Of a DNA stretch of 64,000 nucleotides, positions 23,801 to 35,247 are shown piece by piece. Position 1 is the first letter of the stretch, and each line of letters opens with the position of its first letter. The notes beneath the pieces are model-generated. The model saw only the letters and a list, made by a program, of their open reading frames with translations, ran no database searches and was not told where the DNA came from. The translations under genes were made by a program, and so were the position numbers. The stretch comes from Centroberyx gerrardi (Eukaryota; Chordata; Actinopteri; Beryciformes; Berycidae): the NCBI RefSeq assembly GCF_048128805.1, contig NC_135999.1, positions 13,287,190 through 13,351,189 of the forward strand, given 5' to 3'.

Positions 23801-26800
23801 TATCAGGAGGCAGACACACATAGATTTGTATGTGTGTGCAGTGGATGGGATGATATATCGAAAATTCATTCATTCATCCTCGATGATTTTAATAAATGCA
23901 TGACTGATGGCTGTGCATTATTTTTGCTTATCAAATAAACAAACAAACAAACAATACTTATCGTGGGGCAAAAAAATGAATTGCAATAATAACTACATTT
24001 TATTCTGCTGTAGTAATCACAAATGAGATGTTTTGCCTGTCACAATTTCACAAGTTCTACATCGAAATTATATTATTTGCACTTTGTAATGACATTTTTC
24101 AACTGTTGTTTACATTCTAGCAAGCCAATGCCATCACTAGAAAGATTTGTGGCTCAGAAATAAACACAATTCTGCACAGTCATACTTTCTTGTCATTGAA
24201 CTTTTATTTATTACATCTCATTGTGGTTGTATCGAATCGTGAACCACGTATCGCGTATCGAATCGTATCGTGAAAGAAGCACATCGTCCCATCCCTAGTG
24301 TGCAGTACATGAGCGAGTGTGTGTCCTACCCTCTTTCCCCAGCAGGTAGGAGTAGAAGCAGAGGTGGTTGATGCTGAGGTAGAGCCAGCCCTGCCGGGGC
24401 ACCTTGCCCTTCCAGTAGCTGCAGGAGTAATAGTTGACCAGCTTCTCCTCCTCCGGCATGCCGAACAGCTTGCGGAACTTAGCGATGGCCTCCTTGAACT
24501 TGTCCGTGTCGTCGTCCTCTTTGACGTCATGGTTCTTGTTGTATTCTGCGATGATGCCCTGCGGAGGCCAGAGACAGAGACAGAATGAGGGGGTGCATGT
24601 ACATTTTGACTGACATTTTAAACTAATAGCCACAGTTTGAAACTCCACACTGTAAAATATTAATCTTTAGTATTCTGCTACAATATAAACATTATCTAAA
24701 TATTTCTTAAAGAAATCAAGGAAACCATTTAAATGTCTGTCTTCCAAGAAATACAAAATCACTACACTAGTCATTTCCATCTGTATATCAAATTAACTGC
24801 AATGACCTGACTCGAGCTAGAACTTGGCACAGGAAATTTTCAAAATTTAAAATCTACACATAAAACTATGTTTTTGACTGCAGAGAATGAGCAGTTACCT
24901 GGACCTTTCCCTTGACAAAGGTAGTAATGTCATTCTCATTCTCAAAGATGGAGAGAGTCTGCAGCAGGTTATGTTCCAGCCACTCCCAATGCTCTGTGAT
25001 CTCTTTACGGGACGTTCCTGCAGGAGGAGGAGGCAGAGAGAGGGAGAGAGTCAAGAGAGGGTAATCAGGGGATGAAGAAGAACCCTCACACTGGGTTCAC
25101 AAGGTAATGTTGAAGGAGCATGAAATGTTTTAGGTATAGGCCACATTACAATCACCATCTAGATATTTTATAGAATTATGTGGATAAAAGAGGACGATAT
25201 GTTCGGACAACATATTTTTTCTTAATGAGATATTGAGATATCTCATTTTTCTCATTTTGTTGAATTGTGGGTAGCAGGGTAGCAACGTGAATAGGGAGGA
25301 CCCAGGTTTAAGCTAATGTGATGGCAAAAGCATCTGTTCACTTAAGAAGAAAAAGAGAAAAGAGAAAAAAGGAATCACATCTTTTGCATTGCATGTTCAA
25401 ATGGTAACACTAAACTGACCATTTTGTTAATTGTTAGCAGTGAGTGTAGGTGAACACTGGGCAGAACGATTCTGCCACAGGAGAAACCCATTGCAGTAAT
25501 GGCTTCTGCTGTGAGCCATCATCCTCCAACAATTTCTCCTGCAAACAGCCCTATAGTGCACATCTACTGCATTAGCCATGCCTGCCAGACAACTCCATCT
25601 CTCCCGCTATCTCTGGGCTGAGGATGGAAGAACTGGGAGGGGTGGGGAGGGAGGGAGTGAGGGAGGGAGGGGTGGGGAGCGAGGGAGGGAGGGAGTGAGG
25701 GAGCGAGGGAGCGAGGGAGGGAAGAAAGGAGCCGTTGCCATTTCAAGGCCAGGCTAGTCTTTTGTGGGCCTCCATTTCAGACAGTGAAGGCACACAACAA
25801 ACAATCTCTTTTGTCATTCGGTAGTCACATTTAGTAGAGAAGTATTGAGTTAAATACACAAAACAACACATATCGTCTTTGCCAGTGTCTCAACAATGTC
25901 AGGTGTCTCAACAATGTCTCCATTAAAAGAGAAACCACAGTTGATTACAGCAGTGTGTTTGTTTCCTCCATTACTCATTCCATAATCTTATGAAACATCG
26001 TCCTGAATAAATTACATGCCTTTCCAAAACGTGCGTGTTGTGTGTGATTGCTCCTGACATCCCACATGCGAGTATCTATGCCATGTAGCATGCAAAATAT
26101 AGCATGCAATATATCCTACAAGATAGTGTACATGTCCATTTAAAAACACGTTCAAAAAACCTACATTTATTGTGATGGAGGTGTCACAGCTTTTGCCAAC
26201 ACATAGCTGGTGTAATTTCATATCCTATGGCACAGTATAGATGAATGTACAAATAAATGAGCTGCTTCCAATCAGTCTTGAGTTATCTGGCTGTTAATTT
26301 GCATACATTACTGCCACAGATGGAGGTTTGCATAAACGGTATATAGATAGAATCTGCAGATTACCTTACTGCAGAAAACCAGCAGATGACATGAAATCAT
26401 AATGGAACCCCTTCACCTAATTAGCTGAAAGACATGACGGCCACTCATATTTGAGCACCATTTCTGTAATCTTGCCCTTTAAAAGCATTGGGGCATGATG
26501 TAATGCTTGGCATTTGGCAGCTAACATGGGAAAAGGCAGGATGTGAGGTGTTACATGGTGGGTGGGGGTGGGATTCGCAGGGTGTAAAAATACAGGAGGG
26601 TCCTCTCCTGAAACAAGCCTTACCCCCTATCTCTGAAGACAGCTGTACAGATTTGCTTGAATTGGTGTAAATCCAGAAAGATTCACAAAGCAGACTACAG
26701 TGTATATTAGCTAGGTTCTGAGCAGAAGAGAGCCAGATTTTTGAGGCAGAACTTGAGTTTAAGTTCACGTACCATGAGCAATGATCCAGTAAACTAAGGA

Positions 26801-28176
26801 GTCAGGCGTCTGGTACAGGATCCTATATGGGGCCACTCGAGCACTGGAGTCCAGCACCACATCCAGGGTCCCCACCAGCAAACCTGCGGGAAGAACCAAT
26901 GGTTAAAGAAGTAGACTGGGAACGTATTGTAAGTTGCTTTTGGACAAAAGCGTCTGCTAAATGACGTAATGTAATGTAATGTAATGTAATGTAACTTGGG
27001 AAAAACACTTAATGGAATTAAAAAAAACAATTGTGCTTGCTCATAAAGAATAAAAAGAAATGCAGCCCAGTCAACTGGTTGAGGAATATAGAGCGAAAAT
27101 AAGTCATGGATCCTTCCTCCCTCTATTAATTTGTTCAACTGAGGAAAACTGACAATAGGAGCTTCTGTGAAAGCCTTTACGGCATGTAACAACCATCAGT
27201 GGCCATGTGAGATGCCATACTAATTTAGTGCATTAATCCTTTTGAGGTCATTTTGTTATGTTTCAGAAGGGGGAAAACCAATGAGGTCCATTTGTTTACT
27301 CCTTCAAGGGCTTCTGTGAAAATGAAGAGAAATTGGAATGTGCGGCATGTTAGATCGGCGGTCTGTGTATGTATGATTTACGCGTCTGGGTGAGATTAAT
27401 TGAGATTAGATAGGAAATGCGCAGATACTATCTAACTCTGTGCTGTATTGTAGTTTGAAGTCAGTCAATAAGTGGAGACAGACATCCACCACCGCAGCAC
27501 TGACTGATGGACTGGGAAGGTGACAGAGGATATAGACACCTGAGCAGAGGGTGACTGGGCTAATCTAATGAAATAATGGAGAGACATGATGCATAAAAGG
27601 TTTAACAGACGCCAATATTTCTCCCCATCACAGCTGCTTGCCTCACAGCAAAACACATCTTTGCTGTAAACAACAAACGAGGCAGATATTTAATACAGTG
27701 GAAAAACAAGCCAGTCAGACCTTTGCTCCTTTAGACTGACATCAGAGTAAAGCTATACTAGGGCTGTGTGATACTGACCAAAAATCATTGGGATTATTTT
27801 GTTGAATATTGCAATATTACTTGAAACAAACGTGGACCCAGCTTTTTCTCCGTGACTTCTTTTTAGCACTGTAAGTGTGTTCACAAGAAATCAGTCCAAG
27901 AACATCCTTGTCTCCGTCTGAAACAGCTTTCCCTCTCAGAATAATTGCAGCCTCTTGCGACTTGGAAATTGCCGCAATCAGTGTTGCGATTGTGATATTT
28001 TTTTCCGATCAATCGCGCAGCTCTAAGCTGCACTATAAATAAACCAACTGGTGACAACTACCCTCCACAGCTGTGAATATTCTTCCTGGTTCAGAGAAGG
28101 TATACTGAAGGTTTATATTGCCATGGGAGATGGGATATTTTCGTGGGCAGCTCATAAGGGCACGTCAAGTGTGAGT

Positions 28177-28273
<97 letters not shown>

Positions 28274-31200
28274 AGGAGGAGGATAGAGAGGGAGACCAAG
28301 TTAGCAAGTGAAGCCAACAGGGAGACTGTGACAGGGAACATTTTTTTGTCTTAGGAAAGAAAAAAGAGATTGAGAGATGTAAATCTGTGCGATCCAGACT
28401 GACTGATCTTCCCTCACCTCCTTGTACAACGTCATCTCTGGGACATCTGGGATGTCTCGTTTCACAAAAAAAGACATCTGAATACAAAGACATATCCTTC
28501 GCTCTATTCGTCTGCCTTCTGCCTTCTCTTGTCGTCTCCGTGCCTCCTGTGTGTCCCGCTCTCCCTTTCTCAACTGTCTTCTATTTTCCTTTTCTCATTC
28601 TTCCTCATCTCTCCCTCTCACCATTTTGTCCTCATGAACGATCAAGACAACACGCACTTACGCTGTCAAGAAAGCAACATTAATAACTGCAATATTGGCC
28701 TCACTCTGCTTAGGCGCTAAACCAAGTGGCCAATAAAATTAACGTGTACAATCGAATTATGATTGTCATGTCAAAGGCACTGATTGCCTTTTTGGTGAGC
28801 AACTACTGCCCAAATGACAGATCCATGCCATCAGAAACATTATGCACACAAATACAAGATTCATTTTGCAACCCTTTTCAAAGGGCTGAAGAAAAAGAAA
28901 GAGAGCAACTGGAGTTAACTGTCTGCAACGAGATGCATTAGCCCCATTACCATTTACAAGTGTCCCAACACACCGAAGCTAATGAGATAATGCGATCCTG
29001 CACTTTCTTATGGTCCCTTTGTGAGAAACAAACAATTGCTTGTGTGAGTGTGAAAACAGCTTCCTCTTTAATGTCAGAAAATCACAAGGTTGAAACAGTC
29101 ATCCCCGCAGCACAAACACCCCGGGTGGAGATAACAGTCACTCACAGCTTGACCACAGTGACTGCAACAATGTGTCAGCCAACTAGTCCTCTTCTCAAAA
29201 TGTTTAGGAATAACTTATTGGAATAATATTTCTAATGTAACGTGGCAAACTGGATGACCTGTTGCAGAGGTTTTGAGGTAAAAATGTATGAAAAAGTGTA
29301 AAATTGGATGGGAGTGGTACCATTTGTAATAGATGTGTGAGCTGAGGTTTAACACAGGAAACTAGGGGTGAAGACAGGAGACCACTGAAGGGTGTGATAC
29401 CACTTAACATCCACTGTTTTTTTTTCTTCTTCGCAGACTGATACTACATTGACAACCCAAAACAGAGAGAACGAAAGAAAAACTTGCATTTTGTAGATGT
29501 TTTGAATATGAGAGCTTTGCCATTTGTTTATATGTGAGATTTCTTTTGTTGTCTTTTGAACACGTTATCCCTAACAAAACATAATACTGGGGCCGGTCTC
29601 ATGAATCAAGTTCAACATAGGCAGGGTATATTTTTGCGATAGTTGGCTTCACAAAAACAAAATAATGTCAATCCTGGCTAACTGGTCTCATGATGCTGGT
29701 TATCAACTGGCTCTATCAACCCAGAATTTTACAATCCAGTTATTAAGTGTGTTCACATAAAAAGGGTTAGGGGCGATCACATGCAACATGGACAGATCCA
29801 GAGTGGCAGATTTAAGATAAGATTAGACTATTGATCACTGCGGGGGAATTACGTCGCTGCAGCAGGAAAAAGTAATATGATTCAGCGGGGAAAATAGAAT
29901 ATAAGCACACAACTAGAAAATAAAAAGAAGCAATAAAAATGGTTGTAAACATACAGTATATGTATATACTGTATATGGGAAAAATATGGGAAATGGATTA
30001 CTAACATTTGTGCTCTTCTCTCAAGAAGAACAAACTATTATAATGAATACATATGAGTAATACAAAACCATTACAACAGTGAAGAATAGGCCTAACACTT
30101 TCTTTCTGCCGCCAAGGCCGGAGAGGATGACTGGAGGTAAATGGCAGATAGTTTAAATGTGTGAGTAAAAAGGCTTATCGCTGCCCCGTCACAGTGTTCA
30201 TACTTTTCTTTGATGCAGTATTGTGACACATTGAGGCTGTGAAAAGATTTCCTATTCATAGAGTTGGCCTCAGGTTCCCCGGGGCAGCGGTGAATGGGGA
30301 TAAAGGTGCAATATATATTACATCAATCAGTCTCGGGAATCATAGGTAAGAATTTCAGTGTACTTAAAAGGACCGCTTCACTGATTTTCAACCTTATCTC
30401 CATTACACTTGTCAATACGTTCTGTACCTTGTAGAACGGCTCTATTCACCACCCCACATCCTACACCTGATGATGCAGCCACCGGCCGAACAGAAACAGC
30501 AAGCAACACTACAGCTTTAGTTTTCCTGGTTTCAAAGTCTCATAGTTTTAAACAGGAAAAAAGGGAGAATAGTGTACTCCAAAAACACCACGGCACTCTT
30601 ACTTGTATATTAAAAATTCCTTTATTATCTTGGCATGTCCAATAAGGAGAGTAAAAACATACAAAAGGGGATGTCTATCCCACGCGTAGCAGCTTCATCC
30701 TTCATCAGGGTTTCTCACAGTTTTATCTGGTAAAGAGAATGATTTGAGGTCTTGGGGCCAAAATGAGTTTTTCTTGCTACTGCTCGGCCTCTGCTTGCAT
30801 CATCAGGTGTAGGGTGTGGGGGGATGAATAGAGCCTTCCTACAAGATACAGAGTATGGACAAGTCTAATGGTGTATAAAAGGCATGTCATACTATGACAA
30901 TTACATAGAGATAAGGTTGAAAATCAGCCAAGTGGTCCTTTAATATGCAACAGTTAATCTCATTCATTATTCATACTGATACAGTCAACTAATGTAAGCT
31001 ACCTGCTATTTGATAGAAGCCCTGTTTTATGACCGGAGCGGGAAAAGGAAACGCTACAAACATTTATTATATCTCTGATCTAGTCAGGAAAATAAAAAAG
31101 CTTCCTTTATAGTCCAAGGATCGTCTAGGAGTGGTGATGCCATTTTTCCAGAGAGCTGATTGGTGAGGAGGCAGGGTTTTATTTATATGTTTGGATCCGA

Positions 31201-34200
31201 TAGCCTGAACATAACCTGCTGCAGCCTAAGTTACCATGGTGATCTACCCCACTGAGAAGCGAACCACCATGGTGAGACCGAAAAACCAGGGATAAACCCA
31301 AAATTAGCTCGCTAACACACTAATCTGGCTTGGAGAGACAGACTCCTGGGGTGAACATGAGCTTTGTTGTTTATGTGCAAATGCTCCAGAGGAGGCAGCC
31401 CCAGACTCGACACGACACGCATGACCTCCATAAGCCATAGTGTTAACTCATCACACTTCAGTCCATGTGACTGCGTGTTCCTATACACTCATTTGAACTT
31501 ACTTTGATCAATTCCTTCAACAGACTGTAGGAGTGAGGTGCACACAACCTCCCAAACAAACCAAGAAAACACAGGGGCCCAGAAACCAAGTCGCTGTGAT
31601 GAGAAACGGTTTCCTTTATTGTGGGTGGGTGGCAGAGAGGAGAAAACCTCAGCAGCAAACAATCTCTAGCCAAAAAGAACAAGCTATAATATCATGTGAT
31701 GCTTTGTGCTTCTTTAAAACCGGAGAAACAAGGCCGGAGTCAGAGCTCCCTGTTGTTATTGTAAAGCAACAAACTGCCTGCTCCGAAGCGTTAGTGTTTT
31801 TCATTGAGTGAAGACAGGAAAGAAAACCAACAGCATATGAGAACGAAGTAACTAATTTTATCTTGTTTATATCCTCTTTACTGCTTGTGGGACGGTCACT
31901 GGTGTGAGATGTTTCCACTGAGCACACAAAGCACCATAATCTCCCCCAGACTTAAAAATCAATAACGTTTCAGATAACAGAAACCTGATCCAAGCTCGGA
32001 TCATCATCATGTGCTGGTTTGGTTCATGTTTCACTGCATCCATAAATGGAGCGTTTTGCTACTTTCCCATCAGTGCTCAAATTTTCTAGGTCAATTGACA
32101 TGAGACGCAAGTCATAAAAGTAGAAAATAACTGTGTAGGCTGGACAGTTATTTTCTACTTTATGACTTGTGCTTCGTATCAATTGACCTAGAAACGGGGT
32201 CAAGTCAGTATGTATGTGCCTGCATCCATTATGAAAAAAATGTAGACCAGTTGTGAAATGTCAGATTACACAACGACTCCAACAACGGTGTAATGCTGTG
32301 GGCACAATTGTTTTAAGAGGTGTCATAAAAAATTCCACGATGCCCTAATCAATCGTTTATTTTGGGCCTGATGAAAAGAGCTTTTGTTGAGTACTGTCAT
32401 TTATTTTGCTTCCTCTCTAAAATCCAAGACCTTGATGCCTATTCAGGTCCGCTTTAAGACAACAATGGACACCAGGACTCCAACTGTTGTATTTTTATCT
32501 GTGCAAATAGCCAAAGATAAGGCTATAACTGCCATTGCCCTCTACAGACGCAGGTAGCTTATCAGGTTCAGTACTTCAGGTAATGCAAATGACAGCACAG
32601 TGCATACAACTGAACAGGAACAGCATCCTAGGCTGCAGGTCTATTTGCAGCTTGCTTAAGTCTAAACAGTATTGTTATAGATCTGTTTTAAATTAATCAG
32701 ACTGTCAGTTACACAACTGCTCTTTGAAAGCGTAACAGTTTTACACCGATATGCTCTGCCATTCATGAGCACCTACAGCGACATTTATAATATCAGCCTG
32801 AAAGCTGTTAAGTCTCAAAGGAAAACTAGATTCTTCTTTGAGATGACCAGGCCCTTCTCACAGGTGAATCTGCTATAGGTTTTGTTCAGATGAATGAGGC
32901 TACAAAATCAGAGGTAGCAGAAGAGTGATGTGGACGAGGCGGTTTCTGTATGAGTTTGTTATGGGCGGACACACTGCCTCCATTTACGATGTGTTTGAAA
33001 ACTGTGGGGGTGGCACATCACATCCTTCACATCCTTCAGCCTTTCCAAACGTGATCATTTCTCAGCTTCTCTCTAGCAGCATAACAAAAATGTTGCAGCT
33101 GTCCATCTGTGTTCATGCAGCCTCTGATGGTGGTAAGTAACCACTCGAGAAATACAAATAGAGAAAACCTTGGAGAGTTGCTGTCTGGTGGAGCTGTGTG
33201 CCAGCAATGCAAACATACATTTACCATTTCTTTCACCCCACCTCATGGACTCTCTACTAGCTCTAACTGTACAGCTTGAGCCCCAGTGAGTGAAATATGC
33301 TAATTTGAGCTTGGCCCCATTAAATGCCCTCCTATAAACCCCCGTGCTGGTGCTGCCGCTCCGCTGGAAGAACTGCTTCTGGACAGTGCCAGTGTCCCCA
33401 GGTTCCCGGTGCCAACTGGCACACGGCACAAGACCGCTCAGCATTTACATAACAATGACATCATCCCCTAGCACCACTCAGCACACTTTGTGTCGCTACA
33501 GTCACATCCTCAGAGACGCTGACTGAGAAACAAAGGCTGTGGAGCTAATGTTCAGTTGTTGGTATCAAGAAGGACCAAATCATCAATAAACTACAGTATT
33601 GATACAGTATATTTGCAACCAGTGTAGAAACATTATAAGCTTGCTAATCCCTCCAGTCTAAAATCTTCTGTTTTAATCCAACACCAAAACCATAATGCAT
33701 CCTTAATTCCTTTATTAGTCAATCAAACCGGTCCTAAATGACAGGGACCGAAAACTTGTGGTTTTGCCTCTTGTCATAGTTATTGGTGGCTAAAGCCAAT
33801 GAACAGTGACGTTGATTGACACTCAGTGAGGGATACTCAGCAGGGAACAGAGACATTGCTGAACTCCCACTCATAACTCACTGATAGATGGATCATGCTC
33901 AGTGAACATCAAACAGTGGAAATGACTGTGAATCAAAAAACAAAAAGGATTAAGGATTATGATGTTTGTCTGCATGTAGTGCATGCTAAACATGCGCGGC
34001 CGTGCCAGGTATAAGTATCATAATCAAGACCCAAACAATCACAACTGTTGAGGTTTTCATGGATATGTTTGCAGTCTACAAGCCTTTATTTCCTCAAAGC
34101 TTTTCAACACAGCATCTTATCGGTTAAACTTGAGGAAGTGTCACATTGCAGTTGTCCAGACCTGTTTTTCGATATATTAAAAACACTGGCAGACTGAATC

Positions 34201-35247
34201 CAGGTCAAGACTTATGAAACAAACCTCACTGACAATTCTGAGTGAAAATATAACAGTAGGCTCCAACCGTAATCCTGAGCCATTGATTTCCCTAACCTGC
34301 ACCTCCTGCTGCTTGACCCATTTTGGATGCAATAAGCAAGTAGAGGGAGGAGAGGAGGAGAGTAAGACAGGAAGGGGAATGATTCAGCATGAGCAAGCAA
34401 CAGACCGCGAGTCCCTCCTAGATGGATATGCATCATTGTTGAGACTCAATGCCACAACCATTAGCAGCTGCACATGTACTCCAGCTGCTGTTGTTTTGTT
34501 TTAATGTTTTAGTGCACCTTGGTTCCCTTGCAGGCAGGGGTTAGCCTCGTCTTTCTGCAGAATGCAAGCCAGCTTATTATGTTTTATGTGGGAATCCAAT
34601 AGTATGGCCTAATCTCTGGAGGAATTCTGCAAACAGACTGTAGATGTGTAATGCTGATTTCATTATGTGAAGTTTGGATCAATTGGGATATCCATCAATC
34701 AGTTCCACTGTAGGTACTTTTGTGGCTGGGTCAGCAATCCTGGTCAAAGGTTTAGCCTGCCTTAAACCAGGCTCACAAGACTGAATGAATCAATAAAAGC
34801 AGCAAACAAAATAACTTTAAGAGGACTTCACCTAAAGGCACATTCAGACAAAAGGCCACCTGAATCAGCCAAAGTGATCGCTGATTCATCATGTGGCCCT
34901 CGCACTATTCTCCCATGTGTTTTCTGATGGTCACTATCCCCATGTGCCATCATCTTGACATAATGTCACTCAAGCCCCTGCTGTCACTATCCATCTCCCT
35001 CCGCCGCCTCGTCATCATCACTCATCTTTGAATCTAAATCACCTCGACTGTGGAGGGAGACGACCTGAGCAGCGTATGGCAGCATTATATATCCATCCAT
35101 GCCATGCAGTAGACGGTGGGACTCACCCGCTAGTCCTCCGCCTCCATCCCCGTGGCCCTTCCGTTTCTGGAGGATGAAATAGGGATTCGCTCTCTCTGTT
35201 ATCCATAACGCACCGGCCAGCAACACATCTTCGGGATTGACCCACAT
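10432..35247 (-). CDS. tbc1d9: TBC1 domain family member 9 (GRAM-GRAM-TBC-EF-hand protein)
   Basis: Twenty-one coding exons on the minus strand: 35127-35247, 26773-26883, 24899-25017, 24330-24558, 23466-23727, 20882-21089, 20080-20286, 19742-19906, 18955-19105, 16269-16483, 16024-16141, 15508-15793, 15162-15291, 14501-14599, 14201-14269, 13435-13675, 13185-13250, 12340-12426, 12198-12130, 11361-11464, 10432-11256; 3882 nt, 1293 aa. The start [10 protein letters not shown] matches the family; an in-frame ATG 13 codons upstream is less likely. Two GRAM domains (about 146-213 and 287-355) should bind membrane lipids. The TBC domain (about 512-700) keeps the GAP fingers: IERDLHR (R561) and YCQ (Q596), which drive GTP hydrolysis on Rab proteins. 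An EF-hand with loop [12 protein letters not shown] (894-905) has canonical Ca ligands. The acidic, serine-rich tail ends SDYEISLSG. The paralogue TBC1D9B is excluded by synteny. Confidence 0.96.
12994..13027. repeat. (AC)n microsatellite in TBC1D9 intron 17
   Basis: About 17 AC units. In the TBC1D9 transcript it reads as a GU repeat. A second such tract lies in the same intron at 13151-13180. Confidence 0.9.
13151..13180. repeat. (AC)n microsatellite abutting the exon 17 splice donor
   Basis: Fifteen AC units. On the minus strand the donor GTGAGT of TBC1D9 exon 17 (exon end 13185) runs directly into this GT repeat. Confidence 0.9.
16219..16260. repeat. (GT)n microsatellite abutting the exon 10 splice donor
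   Basis: About 20 GT units with one C interruption near each end. On the minus strand TBC1D9 intron 10 starts GTACGCACGCACACACAC, so the transcript has a CA repeat starting within 10 nt of the 5' splice site. Confidence 0.9.
18240..18400. repeat. Compound (AT)n and (AC)n microsatellite
   Basis: AT runs at 18240-18267 and 18341-18376, then AC units at about 18383-18400, with a short unique spacer. It lies next to the Tc1/mariner relic. Confidence 0.85.
18455..18785 (-). mobile_element. Internally deleted Tc1/mariner-like element
   Basis: The stretch resembles the non-coding ends of a common teleost Tc1-like family. One end carries the ATAATAGTAAAGACATAAAA, ATGAAATAACACA and AGTAGCCGCCCTTTGCCTTG blocks. 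The other ends with GGTGTGTCAAAACGTTTGAC, the inverted-repeat tip of that family with one change. The two halves meet at a short palindrome (CCTTGATGGAAAGGCAAAG near 18600) where the transposase gene should be, so the coding part is lost. The call rests on remembered consensus, not a database search, and the strand is arbitrary. Confidence 0.6.
20576..20599. repeat. (TG)n microsatellite in TBC1D9 intron 6
   Basis: About 12 GT units in the 595-bp intron between TBC1D9 exons 6 and 7. Confidence 0.85.
20842..20871. repeat. (GACA)n tetranucleotide repeat beside TBC1D9 exon 6
   Basis: About 7 GACA units, 11 bp from the end of exon 6. On the coding strand intron 6 starts GTGGGCTGTCC and continues as (TGTC)n. 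A shorter GACA run occurs at 39103-39126. Confidence 0.85.
22502..22699 (+). pseudogene. hAT transposase C-terminal dimerisation (hATC) fragment
   Basis: The frame from the stop at 22499-22501 to TAA at 22697-22699 holds 65 codons. It contains [20 protein letters not shown], then [16 protein letters not shown] and [10 protein letters not shown]. This is the typical hATC pattern (ERSFS.L.LIK..LR, RLSNL.LL..E). No start codon or upstream transposase domain is present, so it is a remnant. Confidence 0.8.
23286..23315. repeat. (GGATA)n repeat inside hAT element
   Basis: Five to six GGATA units near the right end of the element at 21627-23409. Confidence 0.85.
23842..24297. mobile_element. Non-autonomous hAT (MITE) in TBC1D9 intron 4
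   Basis: This 456-bp element is flanked by a perfect 8-bp duplication GTGTGCAG (23834-23841 and 24298-24305). The ends are inverted: TGGATGGGATGATATATCG at the left, and the right end in reverse complement TAGGGATGGGACGATGTG. It holds no coding sequence. It fills most of the 602-bp intron 4 and ends 32 bp from the end of exon 4 (24330). Confidence 0.85.
25621..25731. repeat. Purine-rich GGGA/GGGAG tract
   Basis: An imperfect minisatellite of GGGAGGGA and GAGCGAGGGA units, strand-asymmetric (plus strand nearly all purine), in TBC1D9 intron 2. It could form triplex or G-quadruplex DNA. Confidence 0.75.
26926..26994 (+). repeat. L2-type LINE/SINE 3' tail with (GTAAT)n
   Basis: The core TTTTGGACAAAAGCGTCTGC followed by TAAATGACGTAATG and repeats of GTAAT matches the 3' tail shared by fish L2 LINEs and the SINEs that use them. 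Only about 70 bp remain. It lies 43 bp from TBC1D9 exon 2. The call rests on remembered consensus. Confidence 0.65.
27759..28025. mobile_element. Short hAT-like MITE
   Basis: The ends are inverted: TAGGGCTGTGTGATA at the left; the right end in reverse complement TTAGAGCTGCGCGATTGA, offset by one base. The flanks AGCTATAC (27751-27758) and AGCTGCAC (28026-28033) agree at 6 of 8 sites, consistent with an aged 8-bp duplication. Length is 267 bp, with no coding sequence. Confidence 0.65.
28182..28269. repeat. (AG)n microsatellite, 88 bp
   Basis: About 44 uninterrupted AG units, the longest perfect microsatellite in the window. The long RERERE and LSLSLS frames across it are artefacts. Confidence 0.95.
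30364..30943. mobile_element. Fold-back element flanked by TTAA
   Basis: Two inverted arms of about 130-155 bp (30364-30495 and about 30785-30943) share ATTTTCAACCTTATCTC, GGCTCTATTCA and CTACACCTGATGATGCA in opposite orientation. The middle (about 30500-30785) is not inverted and includes TTCATCCTTCATCAGGG. TTAA occurs at both ends (30364-30367, 30940-30943), the target site of piggyBac elements. The tips AAGGACC and AGGACC are offset by one base, so the superfamily is uncertain. Confidence 0.65.
32083..32194. repeat. Long intronic inverted repeat (hairpin)
   Basis: Arms of about 48 bp share TTTCTAGGTCAATTGA at the ends and AGTAGAAAATAACTGT near the centre, with few mismatches and a loop of about 12 nt. 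It lies in TBC1D9 intron 1. It is most likely a tiny palindromic transposon copy; a transcribed hairpin precursor is possible. Confidence 0.75.

Larger units (their letters stand above)
26884..35126 (-). other. tbc1d9: TBC1D9 intron 1
   Basis: This 8.2-kb first intron starts at the donor GTGAGTC next to 35127 and ends at the acceptor beside 26883. It holds an L2/SINE-type tail (26926-26994), a hAT MITE (27759-28025), a long GA microsatellite (28182-28269), a fold-back element (30364-30943) and a hairpin (32083-32194). The rest shows no gene. It is a likely place for enhancers, but I cannot identify any from sequence alone. Confidence 0.8.

Noticed and set aside
28051-28311. ORF with long RERERERE stretch, and the LSLSLS ORF on the other strand
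   Set aside because: Both are translations of the (AG)n microsatellite; no flanking protein homology or splice context.
29590-29760. Possible Harbinger-type repeat (GGTCTCATGAATCAAG, CTGGTCTCATGATGCTGG)
   Set aside because: Suggestive terminal-like motifs, but I could not define both ends or a target duplication.
34980-35126. Minus-strand ORF continuing past TBC1D9 exon 1 (GESHRLL...)
   Set aside because: It reads through a consensus donor GTGAGT; the family sequence resumes exactly at exon 2 (26883).
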